A stretch of 64,000 bases of DNA, taken from Aplectana chamaeleonis. Taxonomy: Eukaryota; Nematoda; Chromadorea; Rhabditida; Cosmocercidae. The translations under genes were made by a program, and so were the position numbers. The stretch covers positions 74,501 to 138,500 of the forward strand of contig JAPDOI010001739.1 in NCBI GenBank assembly GCA_029168955.1, read 5' to 3'. Numbering within the stretch: position 1 is the first letter of the stretch; every line of letters begins with the position of its first letter. Under the pieces are notes generated by a model. That model worked only from the letters and a program-made list of their open reading frames with translations, searched no databases and was not told where the DNA came from. Shown in pieces: positions 63,803-64,000 of this stretch.

Positions 63803-64000
63803 TAGCTCAACATTATATCTTCTACAACATTTGGAATAGACATTACTTCGTGGTTTTCTAGCGGAATCCGATGGAAGCGGAGACTATTTTCATCGCGTCG
63901 GAAGCCGTTTGGCCACGACTGCAAACTTCGTGCAGAACTGGCAGAGGTAGCGTAGAAGGTTTCGCACGATGGCATCGCATCCTATATAGCGCAGTACTTT

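Noticed and set aside
1..64000. tRNA and rRNA genes
   Set aside because: By eye I found no B-box/T-loop with a matching acceptor stem and no rRNA core sequence; a tRNAscan-type search could still find one.

Overview
The window is eukaryotic and almost entirely transposable-element (TE) DNA. Several signs point to a nematode or close relative. There is a Tc3-like transposon with Tc3-style paired terminal sites. One host-like gene has 50-82 bp introns and TTTCAG-type acceptors. A 15-nt match to the 3' part of the nematode SL1 spliced leader lies at 21698-21712. The Gag and CR1-like proteins resemble nematode families as I know them. This placement is inference; no rRNA or other species marker is present.

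Layout: 1-1435, no gene seen. 1456-4912, a broken non-LTR retrotransposon with a 2A-like peptide and PHD finger. 6264-14188, a second member of that group, partly inverted-duplicated and split by two hAT-like elements (7355-9011 and 10237-12613). 15014-15388, a 375-bp non-autonomous derivative made of the 5' and 3' ends of the same family. 16447-16806, an orphan ORF. 17146-20808, an intact two-ORF CR1-like retrotransposon whose ORFs share one frame across a single TAG. 22230-24159 (minus), exons of a TRAF/MATH-domain gene, the only convincing host gene.

24247-43778 is one Ty3/gypsy LTR element (minus strand, originally perhaps 5 kb) inflated to 19.5 kb by nested insertions. A hAT-like element (28221-35076) lies in gag and itself carries MITEs plus a full-length, uninterrupted 2A-PHD-endonuclease-RT retrotransposon (30702-34141). 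A 5'-truncated CR1 copy (35255-43072) also lies in gag and is itself cut by three hAT-like elements and a TTAA MITE.

44551-47938 is a dead Tc3-like transposon holding a CR1 3' fragment. 49285-52852 is another CR1 remnant split by a hAT-like element (49899-51889) and a TTAA MITE. 53000-64000 is mostly MITEs, foldbacks and short tandem arrays.

The strongest result is the nesting. Target-site duplications, reading frames that resume across insertions, and empty sites seen by comparing two sister copies (37030-39489 and 39643-41902) fix insertion boundaries and relative ages. The hAT-like families share a design: 8-bp target duplications, short terminal inverted repeats, and long subterminal arrays of a family-specific motif. 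No transposase able to move them is present here.
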